DNA of 23,085 nt from CAYPLH01 sp964411505 (lineage in GTDB: Bacteria; Bacillota; Clostridia; CAYPLH01; DUMO01). Positions 16,842 to 22,867 of the stretch are shown here, piece after piece. The translations under genes and the position numbers were made by a program. Every line of letters begins with the position of its first letter. The first letter of the stretch is position 1. The stretch lies in assembly GCA_964411505.1 (NCBI GenBank), contig CAYPLH010000060.1, forward strand, positions 1 through 23,085, read 5' to 3'. The notes beneath the pieces were generated by a model. The model was not told the DNA's origin and did not search any database. It worked only from the letters and a program-made list of their open reading frames with translations.

Positions 16842-16878
16842 ATTGCCGCCCCCTTCCGTAAAAATGTAAAATGAATTT

Positions 16879-16899
16879 GGAGCGGAGCGACTGAGCTTG
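16879..16899 (+). repeat. Dispersed GGAGCGGAGCG element, copy 1
   Basis: The 21-mer GGAGCGGAGCGACTGAGCTTG matches 18,717-18,737 with one difference. Its last 16 bases match 22,976-22,991 closely, with TGTTATT also shared downstream by copies 1 and 3. High G+C inside A+T-rich DNA marks it as foreign. Nature unknown. Confidence 0.65.
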
Positions 16900-17082
16900 T
16901 TATTCCTTCTTGAAAAATCGGAGGAAGATACTATATTTTAACTGACAAGGTAGATACATGGCTAGTTAAACAAGCAGAAAAATTCTGGTGTTAAAATTAA
17001 CGAATACTGTAGTAATATTGTAGTAAAATAAAATTAAGTCTCTCAAAGTTAATGATATAAATGGTTACAAAGGTTAACAACT

Positions 17083-17115
17083 AAGGTCTGCAAAACCTCT
17101 ATTCCCCAGTTTAAT
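17083..17115 (+). pseudogene. Fragment of tRNA-Cys gene (anticodon arm to T arm)
   Basis: GGTCTGCAAAACC (17,085-17,097) is the anticodon stem-loop of bacterial tRNA-Cys with anticodon GCA. It is followed by TCTATTCCCCAGTTTAA, the variable loop and 5' part of the T arm. Neither the acceptor and D arm before it nor the rest of the T arm and acceptor after it is present. This is the pattern left when an integrase uses the 3' part of a tRNA gene as attachment site and the remnant later decays. Confidence 0.7.
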
Positions 17116-17206
17116 CATTTGCATGATCAATGACGTGTTCATTCAGGAAATAAGGTTGCAAAGTTTTATTGACCGAAAACTATCAAATTTAAATGTGTGC
17201 AGTAAG

Positions 17207-17503
17207 TTATTTATCCTTTTTACGTGCCTTGTTTCTTGAAAGTGATATGCCTCCAAAACCACTGATAATAGCTATGTAGAAACCAAAGTCATACCACCAT
17301 CCAGTATTGAATTTTTCATAAATTTGAATGTGCTGCTTAAAGAATCCTATAATAAGGGAGATAGGTGCCAGCCAGCCATGCCATATGCCCCAAAAAAAAC
17401 CTGCAGGATTTCCTTCTGAATTGGTACCATCCCCAGGTAAACAGCCAGTCAAAATAACTATCATTGAAATAAATATAATACCTACCATAATGGTTCTTTT
17501 CAT
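17207..17503 (-). CDS. Small conserved lipoprotein
   Basis: This is a 98-aa lipoprotein. The signal peptide ends in lipobox VILTGC (Cys21). A Gly/Asn-rich linker leads to AGFFWGIWHGWLAPISLIIGFF (about 34-55, likely a membrane-dipping helix), then an N-T-G-W-W-Y-D-F-G-F-Y-I-A segment and a second hydrophobic stretch ending before the basic tail RNKARKKDK. Proteins of this size and pattern occur widely in Firmicutes and have no known function. ATG is preceded on the - strand by GAGGAG at about 9 nt. It is divergent from the parvulin gene and shares its upstream region. Confidence 0.7.
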   Translation of the reverse strand: MKRTIMVGIIFISMIVILTGCLPGDGTNSEGNPAGFFWGIWHGWLAPISLIIGFFKQHIQIYEKFNTGWWYDFGFYIAIISGFGGISLSRNKARKKDK

Positions 17504-17582
17504 TATAAAACATCTCCTCTATACTAGTATCTTAATATTATATTCTGCGAAAATATGCACAATCCTTTTCACAACAGAAATA

Positions 17583-17591
17583 TGTTATAAT
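17583..17591 (+). promoter_or_regulatory. Extended -10 promoter ahead of the parvulin gene
   Basis: TGTTATAAT is an extended -10 element, and TTCACA at 17,568 with TAAAAT at 17,591 offers an alternative pair. Either would start RNA just before the hairpin at 17,606, which looks like a terminator and could act as an attenuator for the gene at 17,663. Confidence 0.45.
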
Positions 17592-17605
17592 AAAATAATA
17601 TAAAG

Positions 17606-17628
17606 GCGGATAACAACATCCGCTTTTT
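17606..17628 (+). terminator. Hairpin with T-tract in the parvulin leader
   Basis: GCGGAT and ATCCGC pair around AACAAC and are followed by TTTTT, an intrinsic-terminator form. It lies between the likely promoter and the parvulin start codon. The same hairpin occurs at 23,057-23,079. Confidence 0.65.
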
Positions 17629-17662
17629 AAATTATACCAGAAGACAAGGGGTGCTTATATTA

Positions 17663-18409
17663 ATGGCAAAGGATAAAGTAATTGCAACTGTAAATGGAGA
17701 GAGAATAACAAAGCAGGATTTGGATAACCTGATTGGAGGCCTTGATCCACAGTATGCAGCACAGTTTAAATCGGAAGAGGGGCAGAAGAATCTACTAGCA
17801 GAATTAATTAATAGAAAGCTTTTTCTAATGGATGCATTAGAAAACAAGTTAGAAAATGAAAATGAATTTGAAGAACGCCTTCGTAAAGTAAGAGACGATA
17901 TTCTCGTGCATTATTCCATAAGCAGACTTTTTAAGGATTTAAGCATAAGTATAGGTGAAGCGGAGAATTTTTATAAAGAAAACCAAACAATGTTTAAAAA
18001 ACCTGAGCAAATAAAGGCGAGTCATATACTTCTAAAAGAAGAGGAAGCAGCAAACAGCGTTTTAAAGGAAATTAATGATGGAATGAGTTTTGAGGAAGCA
18101 GCAAATAAGTATTCTATGTGTGATGAAAAAGATGGTGGTGACCTTGGTTACTTTCCTAGGGGTAAAATGGTTCAGGAGTTTGAAGATGTAGCTTTTTCCA
18201 TGAAATCAGGTGATATAAGTCATCCTGTTAAGACACAATTCGGTTATCATATTATAAAAGTATATGATAAAAAAGAAGGAAATTGCGTTTCCTTTGATGA
18301 TGTAAAGCAGCAAATCCAGCAACAACTTGCTTCTATGAAACAAAGAGAAGTTTACGAAAATAAGGTTGCTGAATTTAAAGAAAAATATAAAGTAATAGTT
18401 TTAGCATAG
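17663..18409 (+). CDS. Parvulin-type peptidyl-prolyl isomerase (PrsA/SurA-like, no signal peptide)
   Basis: This 248-aa folding helper catalyses cis-trans isomerisation of prolyl bonds. An N-terminal SurA/PrsA-like helical domain (VNGERITKQDLDNLI, about 10-24, to about 110) precedes a parvulin rotamase domain at about 115-210. That domain shows KASHILLKEEEAA, FEEAANKYSMC, GGDLGYFPRGKMVQEFE and QFGYHIIKV, followed by a C-terminal helix. There is no signal peptide, as in the cytoplasmic anaerobe group. ATG 17,663 is preferred over GTG 17,651 because AAGGGG at 17,646 fits the former and the GTG lies inside it. It looks intact. Its presence inside a segment bounded by direct repeats is odd for a housekeeping-like gene and suggests that the upstream region, or the gene itself, was duplicated. 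Confidence 0.9.
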   Translation: MAKDKVIATVNGERITKQDLDNLIGGLDPQYAAQFKSEEGQKNLLAELINRKLFLMDALENKLENENEFEERLRKVRDDILVHYSISRLFKDLSISIGEAENFYKENQTMFKKPEQIKASHILLKEEEAANSVLKEINDGMSFEEAANKYSMCDEKDGGDLGYFPRGKMVQEFEDVAFSMKSGDISHPVKTQFGYHIIKVYDKKEGNCVSFDDVKQQIQQQLASMKQREVYENKVAEFKEKYKVIVLA

Positions 18410-18601
18410 TTTAACTGCCTTTAACACCTTCTCTATACATTGGTGACGCATAAATCCTACATACAGATATCTTTTTAATAGTCGTTCAGCTAACTTTGAC
18501 CACTGTGATACGGTATAAGGCTTGGTATTATTATCTGAATTTCCCAATGCTATATCTGAACATAGTAATAGCATTGCATAACTATCGTTTAAAATATTCA
18601 T
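18401..18601 (-). pseudogene. DprA-like N-terminal fragment
   Basis: The 66-codon frame on the - strand begins MNILNDSYAMLLLCSDIALG and continues KPYTVSQWSKLAERLLK. This resembles the first 45 residues of DprA-like DNA-processing proteins found in clostridial defence regions (DSYAILLLC..., KPYSLTEWxxLAKKL). Similarity then ends, and the next 20 residues and stop look unrelated. A full protein would exceed 300 aa with a Rossmann-like DNA-binding domain, so this is a remnant. It converges on and slightly overlaps the parvulin gene end. Identification depends on a short match. Confidence 0.4.
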
Positions 18602-18709
18602 ATCTATTCAGCCCCTCTCATTCCTGCAGTTGATGAGCTCATAGACCTATTGAGTAGATAAATTTTCATTCAATATTATTCCACAAAATTCGGGCGGAAC
18701 CCGGTACCG

Positions 18710-18740
18710 TTGCGAGGGAGCGGAGCGGCTGAGCTTGCAA
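18710..18740 (+). repeat. Dispersed GGAGCGGAGCG element, copy 2, in a hairpin
   Basis: TTGCGAG (18,710-18,716) pairs with CTTGCAA (18,734-18,740) through one wobble, enclosing the repeat core 18,717-18,737. The preceding GGTAC.GT.GC part is also echoed before copy 3 near 22,952. It may be a small structured insertion. Confidence 0.55.
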
Positions 18741-18837
18741 TTTTCAAGGGGATACAAAAGTAACTGGTGAAAACCACCAGTGAAATAAATGAAATGGTTT
18801 AGGTCGAAATTCATTTAGAATTTTTGACACCACAACT

Positions 18838-18950
18838 ATACCCGATAGGGTGCATTTGTTGCGAAATTTTAGAAATTACACCCTAGCGGGTATTATTTTT
18901 GCCTCAAAGATTGACCTTATACCCGAAAAGGTATAATATATTAGTATAAT
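18838..18950 (+). promoter_or_regulatory. hip operon promoter with three HipB-type operators
   Basis: Three 16-bp imperfect palindromes fit ATACCC-NNNN-GGGTAT: 18,838-18,853 (ATACCCGATAGGGTGC), 18,878-18,893 (ACACCCTAGCGGGTAT) and 18,919-18,934 (ATACCCGAAAAGGTAT). The third lies between TTGACC (18,911-18,916) and TATAAT (18,932-18,937, short 15-bp spacer; a second TATAAT is at 18,945-18,950). HipB-type proteins bind multiple palindromes (TATCC-N8-GGATA in E. coli). The spacing of centres, about 40 bp, is nearly regular at four helical turns, fitting cooperative repression and DNA bending. Confidence 0.85.
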
Positions 18951-18976
18951 TCAAGCTGAAGGAGGCAATAATACAA

Positions 18977-19180
18977 ATGAACAAAATTGCCAAATTTATG
19001 AAAAAAAGCAGACGTGCCGCAGGGCTTACTCAAGAAGAATTTGCAATGCGTTCTGGATTAGGCCTTCGCTTTATTCGTGAGCTGGAGCAAGGAAAAGAAA
19101 CGGTTCGTATGGACAAGGTAAATATTGCTCTTAATATGTTCGGTATGGAAGCTGTGCCGGGAAAGAAGGACAGTAATTAA
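18977..19180 (+). CDS. hipB: HipB-like XRE-family repressor
   Basis: This 67-aa protein is a minimal Cro/C1-type helix-turn-helix repressor. Residues 4-60 hold the five-helix fold, with AAGLTQEEFAMRSGLGLRFI as helix-turn-helix and ELEQGKETVRMDKVNIALNMFG completing the domain. In hip operons HipB represses its own promoter as a dimer and recruits the kinase. The three palindromes upstream match that role. GGAGG at 18,961-18,965 precedes ATG by 11 nt. TAATG overlap with the next gene couples translation. The C-terminal tail after residue 60 is short, as in split-hip systems. Confidence 0.88.
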   Translation: MNKIAKFMKKSRRAAGLTQEEFAMRSGLGLRFIRELEQGKETVRMDKVNIALNMFGMEAVPGKKDSN

Positions 19181-19509
19181 TGGATTTTTTCAAAAAAGCT
19201 TATGTGTATGTAAGGAATATTTTTGCAGGAGTTCTTGCGGAAACCGACGAAGGCTATTCCTTCTCGTATGACCCTGAATATCTTTCAAGGGACAACGCTA
19301 GTGCTGTTTCGCTGACCTTGCCTCTTGGTAAGGAAACATATACTTCAAAAACTTTATTTTCCTTCTTTGACGGATTAATCCCCGAAGGATGGCTGCTTGA
19401 TATTGTTAGTCGAAACTGGAAAATTGATACAAATGACCGATTTGGACTTTTACTTGTTGCCTGCAAGGATAGTATTGGCAATGTCAGCATTAAGGGGGAA
19501 CGTATATGA
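19180..19509 (+). CDS. hipS: HipS-like protein (HipA N-terminal subdomain 1 alone)
   Basis: This 109-aa protein corresponds to the N-terminal subdomain of HipA encoded as a separate gene. Visible parts are the opening VYVRNIFAGVLAETDEGYSFSYDPEYL, then AVSLTLPLGKETYTS, FFDGLIPEGWLLD and DRFGLLLVACKDSIGNVSI, which follow the order of HipA_N/couple-hipA proteins. In the E. coli O127 HipBST system the equivalent HipS, not HipB, is the antitoxin that neutralises the kinase. The gene begins in TAATG with hipB and ends in ATGA with the kinase gene, so all three are translated together at tuned ratios. Full length, no defects. Confidence 0.9.
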   Translation: MDFFKKAYVYVRNIFAGVLAETDEGYSFSYDPEYLSRDNASAVSLTLPLGKETYTSKTLFSFFDGLIPEGWLLDIVSRNWKIDTNDRFGLLLVACKDSIGNVSIKGERI

Positions 19510-20459
19510 ACTGCTTATGCTGTGGAAAGCTTCTTCGTTCGGAAAATGAGCAAAATGGCTGGCATAAAAGATGTATGAAGCGATTCTTCGGGACATCAGT
19601 TTTACCCAATGTAGAGATAGATGAGAAAACCATAGAGCTTCTTGCAGTAGAAGGCACAAGCAAAGGATTTACGGTGCCTGGCGTACAGAAGAAATTGTCA
19701 TTGCACCTTATTTCAGAAGACAAAAAACCACGACTCACGCTTTTAAATTACCCGACCGGATACATCCTAAAACCGCAGGTCAAGGATTTTCGTTCGCTTC
19801 CCGAGGCCGAGCAGCTCGTAATGTGTATGGCGGATGCTTCTGGAATATCCACCGTTCCGCATGCGCTTGTTTTGGGAAACGGAGGCTTTGCCTATATTAC
19901 AAAGCGTGTTGACAGGATATTTGAAAAAAATGAGACCAGGATGCTCGCCATGGAGGATTTTTGCCAGCTTGATTTACGATTAACACAAGATAAGTATAAG
20001 GGATCTTACGAACGATGCAGCAAAATTATCCAGAAGTATTCTTCAAGAGCAAAACTTGATATGACAGAGCTTTATATGAGGTTGGTATTTTCATACCTTG
20101 TTGGCAATTCTGATATGCATCTGAAGAATTTTTCTTTGATCGAAATTGCAGAAGGTAGCGGACAATATGTTTTATCCCCAGCATACGATTTGCTGCCCGT
20201 GAATGTCATAATGCCTGAAGACAAAGAACAATTTGCTCTTACAATGAACGGGAAGAAAATGAATATCCGTAGAAAAGACTTCTTGTTATTTGCCGACAAA
20301 TGCGATATTTCGAGAAGCGCTGCTGAAAAGATGATAAGCAAGCTCGTTTCTATGAAGCCAACATTTACTGCCCTGTGCAAGGAGTCCCTGCTACTGGAAG
20401 ATTTAAAAGAACGATTTATCCAGCTTATTGAAGAAAGAAGCAAATTCTTAGATGTATAA
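19506..20459 (+). CDS. hipT: HipT-like serine/threonine kinase toxin
   Basis: This 317-aa kinase corresponds to the HipA core without subdomain 1. The N-terminus has CLCC (3-6) and WHKRC (19-23), a possible four-ligand metal knuckle seen in many such proteins. The Gly-rich loop is FTVPGVQKK (55-63). The kinase core has FAYITKRVDR and MLAMEDFCQL. The catalytic loop is GNSDMHLKN (Asp203, Asn208) and the metal-binding Asp228 lies in AYDLLP. HipA phosphorylates GltX and HipT phosphorylates TrpS, stopping translation; the target here is unknown. In E. coli HipT two serines (SxS) in the Gly-rich loop are autophosphorylated. Here the comparable place shows Thr56-Val-Pro58, leaving one acceptor. The frame is intact and overlaps both neighbours. 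Confidence 0.9.
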   Translation: MNCLCCGKLLRSENEQNGWHKRCMKRFFGTSVLPNVEIDEKTIELLAVEGTSKGFTVPGVQKKLSLHLISEDKKPRLTLLNYPTGYILKPQVKDFRSLPEAEQLVMCMADASGISTVPHALVLGNGGFAYITKRVDRIFEKNETRMLAMEDFCQLDLRLTQDKYKGSYERCSKIIQKYSSRAKLDMTELYMRLVFSYLVGNSDMHLKNFSLIEIAEGSGQYVLSPAYDLLPVNVIMPEDKEQFALTMNGKKMNIRRKDFLLFADKCDISRSAAEKMISKLVSMKPTFTALCKESLLLEDLKERFIQLIEERSKFLDV

Positions 20460-20712
20460 TATGGAGGTATATCAAAGGTTTGCAGAAAGTCGCACGCGGA
20501 GATTTACACAAGCTGAATGGGACATAATAGAAGCGGAACATGAAAGGCAGAAAACTATTAAATATATCAGACGTGTAGAAATGTATAAAAATGAGTATGA
20601 TTTTCAGGATATTTCGAAGGAAACAAAGGAATACCTGCAACTTATTGAAGTACTTATAATGAAAAAATTAGGCTTCAATATTACAGCTATTAAAAAGGAG
20701 ATGAACAAATAA
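20452..20712 (+). CDS. Small unknown protein coupled to hipT
   Basis: This 86-aa (or 83-aa from ATG 20,461) charged, helical protein overlaps the end of the kinase gene by 8 nt, so it belongs to the same operon. The sequence is rich in Glu, Lys and Arg with an apparent amphipathic stretch EWDIIEAEHERQKTIKYIRR and a C-terminal helix with LIMKKLGFNITAIKKE. No domain is recognised and no signal peptide is present. A fourth gene is not part of the described HipBST set. It may be an accessory regulator, a phosphatase partner or simply a passenger. Its tight coupling argues for relatedness. Confidence 0.65.
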   Translation: MYNMEVYQRFAESRTRRFTQAEWDIIEAEHERQKTIKYIRRVEMYKNEYDFQDISKETKEYLQLIEVLIMKKLGFNITAIKKEMNK

Positions 20713-20824
20713 AAAATTCATAAACCAAATTATAGAGGAAGTACTTTCAAGAAATGATTTATTTGATTCAAAGAGAGAATAATTTATAGAAAAGCTATCT
20801 TTATTCCGGGAGAGATATAATGTA
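20705..20824 (+). pseudogene. Possible degraded small coding stretch
   Basis: The frame reading NKKFINQIIEEVLSRNDLFDS, then KRE, a single TAA stop, and FIEKLSLFRERYNV looks protein-like, lacks a start codon, and ends overlapping the start of the next gene. It may be a decayed small gene once linking the two neighbours. The evidence is only composition and position. Confidence 0.25.
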
Positions 20825-21116
20825 TAGAATAGTTTGTGAAAGTTATAAAAATTATATAGCAGATTTTTTACCTGACAATAAAGATGATTATCGTTATAAA
20901 ATCATGCAGCCTTTCAGATTGATACTAGACTTGTCGGCATACATGAATGAAAAGAGGAAGAAAAGCTTAGATTATCGTAAGTTACGTAAAATACAGAACT
21001 CCTGTGCTCGTTTTTCGCACTACCTGCTGATTGATTTCTCAAGGAATTCGAGGACACCGGTTCTGTACCATTCATCTTCGGGATCGGTTCTATCCCCTTT
21101 TTGCTGTGAAGTCTAG
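20820..21116 (+). CDS. Small unknown protein, C-terminus replaced by REP-like DNA
   Basis: ATG 20,820 follows GGGAGAG, so this 98-aa frame is probably translated. Residues 1-72 (for example YKNYIADFLPDNKDDYRYKI and RKLRKIQNSCARFSHYLLID) look like a genuine helical protein of unknown family. From about residue 73 the sequence becomes RNSRTPVLYHSSSGSVLSPF, which is translated from two tandem hairpins. The natural C-terminus therefore seems to have been cut by insertion or deletion. Same orientation as the hip operon, 107 bp after the fourth gene. Confidence 0.5.
   Translation: MYRIVCESYKNYIADFLPDNKDDYRYKIMQPFRLILDLSAYMNEKRKKSLDYRKLRKIQNSCARFSHYLLIDFSRNSRTPVLYHSSSGSVLSPFCCEV
21052..21096. repeat. 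Two tandem REP-like hairpins
   Basis: GGACA-CCGGTTC-TGT(a)CC (21,052-21,069) and GGGAT-CGGTTCT-ATCCC (21,080-21,096) share a CGGTTCT-type loop and G/C clamps. The GGGACnGGTTCTGTnCCC pattern recalls repetitive extragenic palindromes mobilised by Y1 transposases (RAYT) in Firmicutes. No such transposase is in the window. Confidence 0.5.
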
Positions 21117-21184
21117 ACTTGTGCCCCAGAAATCTTTAATTAGATACTTGATGCTTATCTAGTATTAGCATATAATTATTATAA

Positions 21185-21709
21185 GTGATACTAGCAAGGA
21201 AAGCGAGACTCCTTCCTATTACCGAGCAAGAACAACAAATGTGGAAATCAGCTGGAACTAAAAGATGGGCATACAACTGGACATTAGCAAGACAACAGGA
21301 AAACTATAAGGATGGTGGTAGATTTATATCTGACGGTAAGTATTGGTACTTGTCTGTAGGTATTGAACAAGGCAATAATGATGTTGAACTTACTGATGAA
21401 ATAATAGGTATTGATATTGGTATTAAGAATTTAGAAGTATGTTCAAATGGAATAGCTTTTAAAAATATTAATAAAACAAAGAAGATAAAAAAGTTAGAAA
21501 AGAAATTGCATAGGTTACAACGCAAAGTATCAAATAAATATGAAGAAAATAAGAAAGGAGTATGTTACCAGAAAACAAGCAACATAGTAAAGTTAGAAAA
21601 ACAAATAAGATTTGTTAATAGGAAACTTAACGGTATACTCAAAAATTATTTACATCAAGCTATTAATAAGATAGTGAAAAACCAAAGTAGCTTCGGCAAA
21701 ATGAGGTAG
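21185..21709 (+). pseudogene. TnpB (IS200/IS605 family) relic with internal deletion
   Basis: GTG 21,185 opens 174 codons. ILARKARLLPITEQEQQMWK and TKRWAYNWTLARQQENYKDG are the N-terminal helix-turn-helix part of TnpB. After about residue 50 the sequence jumps to YWYLSVGIEQ and IIGIDIGIKNLEVCSNG, the RuvC-I motif with its first catalytic Asp, then KLEKKLHRLQRKVSNKYEEN. Full TnpB is about 370-420 aa, so some 100 residues are missing in the middle. RuvC-II, the zinc ribbon and RuvC-III are missing at the end. It cannot be an active nuclease. No tnpA or clear right end with guide RNA is visible. Confidence 0.85.
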
Positions 21710-21732
21710 GTTGAATGAGGAATTAAACATAT

Positions 21733-21760
21733 CTTATAAAGGTTTATAACTTTTTATAAG
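21733..21760. promoter_or_regulatory. 8-bp inverted repeat before the DUF3791 gene
   Basis: CTTATAAA (21,733-21,740) and TTTATAAG (21,753-21,760) form a perfect inverted repeat ending 3 bp before the first ATG of the DUF3791 gene. It could be an autoregulatory operator of the toxin module, or a hairpin limiting translation of the first gene. Confidence 0.4.
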
Positions 21761-21763
21761 TTT

Positions 21764-22009
21764 ATGGTAACGGTTTTAGGCATGATAAATACACAACAGG
21801 TAAATATGATCAATTATATAGTAGTCTGCATAAATGAGTTTGGGGTTAGGTTTAATATGAGTAGCAAGAAAGCCTTTAATTATCTAAATAAGTACTCTGG
21901 AATTAGTTTCTTAAGGGAACACTATGAAATTGAGCATACTTTGAGTATTGATAACGCAATAGAAGACCTAGTTTTAATATGCAAGAGGAATGGGGGTCAC
22001 TTATATTGA
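21764..22009 (+). CDS. DUF3791 family protein, likely antitoxin partner
   Basis: This 81-aa protein (75 aa if ATG 21,782 is used, where the family-like INTQQVNMINYIVVCINEFG begins) shows the DUF3791 pattern: an N-terminal helix, NMSSKKAFNYLNKYSGISFL, then REHYEIEHTLSIDNAIEDLV. Such proteins usually sit immediately before a DUF3990 gene. Function is not established, but the small size and fixed pairing suggest an antitoxin or chaperone of the next product. Its TGA overlaps the TTG start of that gene. No strong ribosome binding site is seen before either ATG. Confidence 0.75.
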   Translation: MVTVLGMINTQQVNMINYIVVCINEFGVRFNMSSKKAFNYLNKYSGISFLREHYEIEHTLSIDNAIEDLVLICKRNGGHLY

Positions 22010-22509
22010 TACTGTATCATGGCTCAAATGTGCTTATTGAAAATATTGAATTACAACGGTGCAGACCATATAAAGATTTTGGAAAGGGTTTTTACTGCAC
22101 AACTATTAAGAGTCAAGCTGAGTTAATGGCAAAAAGAGTAGCAGCAATATACGGTGGAAGTCCAGTTGTTATACAGTTTGAATTGAATGAAAGTATATAT
22201 TTTGATGACTGTATCAATGTGAAAAAGTTTGAAAGGGCAACAAGGGATTGGGCTTTGTTTGTTCTGAATAACAGGGATAAACACTTTAAGAAAATAGAAA
22301 GCTTGGACTGTAACCATGACAATAAATATGATGTAGTTATCGGACCTGTAGCAAACGATGACCTAGCTTTACTGTTCAGGACATTTTCAAAAGGTATGAT
22401 AGACTTGGATGCCCTAGTAAAAGGATTAAAATATAAGAAGCTTAATGATCAGTACTCTTTTCATACGGATAAAGTATTGCAGTATATGAAGCCGTTGGGA
22501 GGTATTTGA
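22006..22509 (+). CDS. DUF3990 protein, ADP-ribosyltransferase-like, putative toxin
   Basis: This 167-aa protein is read from TTG 22,006, which overlaps the previous stop (TTGA) and follows GGGGGT at a normal distance. This gives the family start MILYHGSN. ATG 21,979 would add nine residues. LYHGSN (3-8) and DFGKGFYCTT (24-33) correspond to the first His/Arg-type and second Tyr motifs of the ADP-ribosyltransferase superfamily, in which DUF3990 is placed. YDVVIGPVANDD near 117 and LFRTFSKGMID are further family blocks. The third catalytic acidic residue cannot be assigned by eye. If active it would use NAD+ to modify a host or phage target. Flanking small genes fit a toxin-antitoxin module. 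Catalysis is inferred. Confidence 0.75.
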   Translation: MILYHGSNVLIENIELQRCRPYKDFGKGFYCTTIKSQAELMAKRVAAIYGGSPVVIQFELNESIYFDDCINVKKFERATRDWALFVLNNRDKHFKKIESLDCNHDNKYDVVIGPVANDDLALLFRTFSKGMIDLDALVKGLKYKKLNDQYSFHTDKVLQYMKPLGGI

Positions 22510-22510
22510 T

Positions 22511-22741
22511 ATGGATGTTATTAATGCTTTGATTGAAGGAGTTACACAGGACTTGATTGCTTACCTAGTAGATGACAGGAAAGTTGATATCGAAGAAGCA
22601 ATGAATATGGTATATAACTCTATAACATATGAAAAGCTTACTAACTCCGGTACAGGTTTATATAGAGAAAGCTCTGCATATGTGTACGAATTACTAAAAG
22701 ATGAGTTAAAAGAAGGCAATATCATTCAAAAGGAAATCTAA
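22511..22741 (+). CDS. Small acidic helical protein of the DUF3990 module
   Basis: This 76-aa protein starts one base after the DUF3990 stop, so it is co-translated with it. Features are DLIAYLVDDRKVDIEEAMNM, VYNSITYEKLTNSGTGLYRE and SSAYVYELLKDELKEG. Similar small proteins with (M/V)YNSxTYEKL...TGLYxESSAYVYELL are common behind DUF3990 genes in gut and soil Clostridia. Function unknown; an antitoxin or stabilising partner is the natural guess. No terminator with a strong stem follows. Confidence 0.7.
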   Translation: MDVINALIEGVTQDLIAYLVDDRKVDIEEAMNMVYNSITYEKLTNSGTGLYRESSAYVYELLKDELKEGNIIQKEI

Positions 22742-22867
22742 TTCTTGCTATTTCAGGTTTTTTGATATAATTATGTCATTGTAGCAGGGGTGACCTTTTA
22801 CGCCAATTGTGGATAAAGGGTTGGAAAATTAACTTGAAAACAGTAATTCTGTAAGGCCTGAAGTATT

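Larger units (their letters stand above)
16842..17206. other. Gene-free gap with a dispersed repeat and a tRNA-Cys fragment
   Basis: No coding region is supported here. The stretch holds a GGAGCGGAGCGACTGAGCTTG element (16,879-16,899) and the 3' half-like fragment of tRNA-Cys (17,083-17,115). The remainder is A+T-rich with many stop codons in all frames. Confidence 0.6.
17546..17634 (+). repeat. 89-bp direct repeat, left copy
   Basis: This block, from TGCGAAAATATGC to the A+T-rich end after a hairpin, is repeated at 22,900-23,085 with a single visible substitution, apart from a 97-nt insertion in the right copy. It holds an extended -10 (TGTTATAAT, 17,583-17,591) and the hairpin at 17,606-17,628. 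The two copies bracket 5.3 kb of mostly toxin-antitoxin genes. The repeat may continue past 23,085. Confidence 0.9.
18602..18976. other. Regulatory gap upstream of the hip operon
   Basis: No gene is supported. The stretch contains the second GGAGCGGAGCG element inside a hairpin (18,710-18,740), a separate perfect hairpin ACTGGTG-AAAAC-CACCAGT (18,763-18,781), and then the three operators and promoter of the hip operon from 18,838. Confidence 0.65.

Noticed and set aside
21185..21709. Active TnpB nuclease with guide RNA
   Set aside because: RuvC-II, zinc ribbon and RuvC-III are absent and the middle is deleted. No guide RNA end can be recognised.
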